Of a stretch of 64,000 bases of DNA, positions 62,940-64,000 are shown piece after piece. Source of the DNA: Adiantum capillus-veneris (Eukaryota; Streptophyta; Polypodiopsida; Polypodiales; Pteridaceae); NCBI GenBank assembly GCA_014529385.2, contig CM043959.1, forward strand, positions 52,329,753 to 52,393,752, read 5' to 3'. Below the pieces are notes generated by a model. The model was not told the origin of the DNA and searched no databases. It worked only from the letters and a program-made list of their open reading frames with translations. Made by a program: the position numbers and the translations under genes. Each line of letters begins with the position of its first letter. The stretch's first letter is position 1.

Positions 62940-64000
62940 TGAGACCGAGTTACAATTGAAAATATGCTTTTGGAATTGTAATGGATACCCATGGAATGCG
63001 GGGGTTGGCATTGATGAACTAACAAGCAAAGCCGATGTTGTACTTCTTGTTGAAACTTGGGAGCACGATACACAAAGGATTAATGGTTTTGAGAATTAAA
63101 ACGTACATTCATTGATGTGGTCAAAGAATCTTAAGCAACGAAGAGGACAAGGAGGGGTAGCATGTATGGTTAAGAAGGATTGGAAGATTTTGTATCAATT
63201 GTGAAAGATGACAAGTACAAACGTTATGTATGGCTGAAAATTATGACACCAAAAAGAGCACCCATTTTTGTAACCGGTTGCTACATTCCTCATCATGATT
63301 CTCCCTTTTATTCTTGCATGGATAGAGATCAGTCATTTTTTGATTTAGAAGAGGACATTGCTTATTTCAAAGGTGAAGGTGATGTTATTGTATTTGGTGA
63401 TATAAATGCTCGCACAAAAACATTGCACATGATACTCAACAATTTGATATGCCATACATTTCAAGGGAGTTGGAGGAAGTTCACTTGTATGATCGTTCTT
63501 TAATGGATGAGAAAGAGCCGGATCACTATGGAAAGCTACTTTTACACATGTGTAATAGCACGGCTATGCTCATTGCCAATGGTGTATCTTTGTGGAGTGG
63601 AACCAATGGATTTACATATAGGAGACATAATGAGGATAGTGATTGACTATGTGCTACTCTCGAAGCCATCATGTATCGCATAAAGAGTTTTATGTTTGGC
63701 CAATGGACCCCGGAATCCGACCGTCGCACCTTATGTATTGACCTTTCATGTGGAGAAGCAACTAAGCATGATAATCTCAGCCAAAGGAAAGAGAAATTAT
63801 CACTATGTATGGATTTCAAACGGGCACCAATGTACATTGAAAGCAAAAATTATGGATGAAGAAGCTTCAATATGATACACCATTGGAACTAAATGGGAAG
63901 CTTTCAAGAAAGTTATTTTTTCTTGTGCCGAAGAATGCTTTGCTATAAAGCATCTCCATGGTATCAACAAAGATAGATCACGCAAAAGGTGGTTTGATAA
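62940..64000 (+). pseudogene. ORF2 of second LINE, endonuclease part (broken, runs off window)
   Basis: LKICFWNCNGYPWNAGVGID (about 62955-63015) and ADVVLLVETWE give the endonuclease N-terminus. A TAA near 63099 and frame changes near 63180 and 63450 break it. GGVACMVKKDW, YVWLKIMTPKRAPIFVTGCY, VIVFGDINART (about 63385-63415) and GTNGFTYRRHNEDSD continue the APE domain in different frames; the GD.NART motif is kept. The RT domain would lie beyond 64000. Confidence 0.8.

Larger units (their letters stand above)
61735..64000 (+). mobile_element. Second LINE, different family, 3' end outside window
   Basis: It begins directly after the (TC)n with a leader of about 240 bp, then an L1-type ORF1 and the endonuclease part of ORF2. 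The sequence is clearly different from the first LINE (AT-richer, ORF1 not alignable by eye except in general plan), so this is an independent insertion next to the same microsatellite. The window ends inside ORF2. Confidence 0.85.

Overview
This is a nuclear segment of a large, transposon-rich genome, most likely a land plant. Three things point there. A Ty3/gypsy element carries the plant-type initiator-Met tRNA primer-binding site TGGTATCAGAGC. Ty1/copia, chromovirus and LINE relics are abundant. Premature stops in old coding sequence are mostly TAG at likely former CAG codons, as expected from decay of CHG-methylated DNA. The very high density of (GA)n, (TC)n and (TG)n microsatellites would fit a fern, lycophyte or similarly large plant genome, but the species cannot be fixed from the sequence. 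I find no convincing ordinary host gene, no tRNA or rRNA, and no bacterial-style operon or CRISPR.

Layout. 1-3.6 kb: 3' part of an LTR retroelement with a decayed coiled-coil protein, a polypurine tract and an LTR. 4.0-6.0 kb: antisense gypsy reverse transcriptase and protease relic with an internal tandem duplication. 6-19 kb: non-coding, with a tandem/dispersed repeat family, inverted-repeat structures and many microsatellites. 19.9-21.2 kb: a 5'-truncated LINE end lying between (GA)n tracts. 24.4-26.4 and 49.7-52.0 kb: two copies of a repeat bounded by GT-rich microsatellites. 26.6-27.0 kb: copia integrase relic. 27.6-41.3 kb: an old antisense gypsy-like complex with two gag copies, broken by three younger insertions: a 1.3-kb CACTA-ended element, a 450-bp MITE, and a complete-ended 5.6-kb chromovirus derivative (32071-37672) with 1.6-kb LTRs, PBS, PPT and a 5-bp target duplication. 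42.5-43.8 kb: copia reverse transcriptase relic. 44.6-45.7 kb: LINE 3' relic. 52.0-54.4 kb: gag-only copia element. 56.4-61.7 kb: nearly full-length LINE on the + strand. 61.7-64.0 kb: the start of a second, different LINE.

How the parts relate. The window is a record of nested insertion. The clearest layers are in the 27.6-41.3 kb complex: removing the chromovirus and one target-site copy, or the CACTA element and one target-site copy, puts the older reading frame back in register. The most unusual pattern is that three LINE copies (two nearly adjacent at the right end, one truncated at 20 kb) abut (TC)n tracts on their sense strand, and two of them are flanked on both sides. This suggests a microsatellite-targeted LINE lineage.
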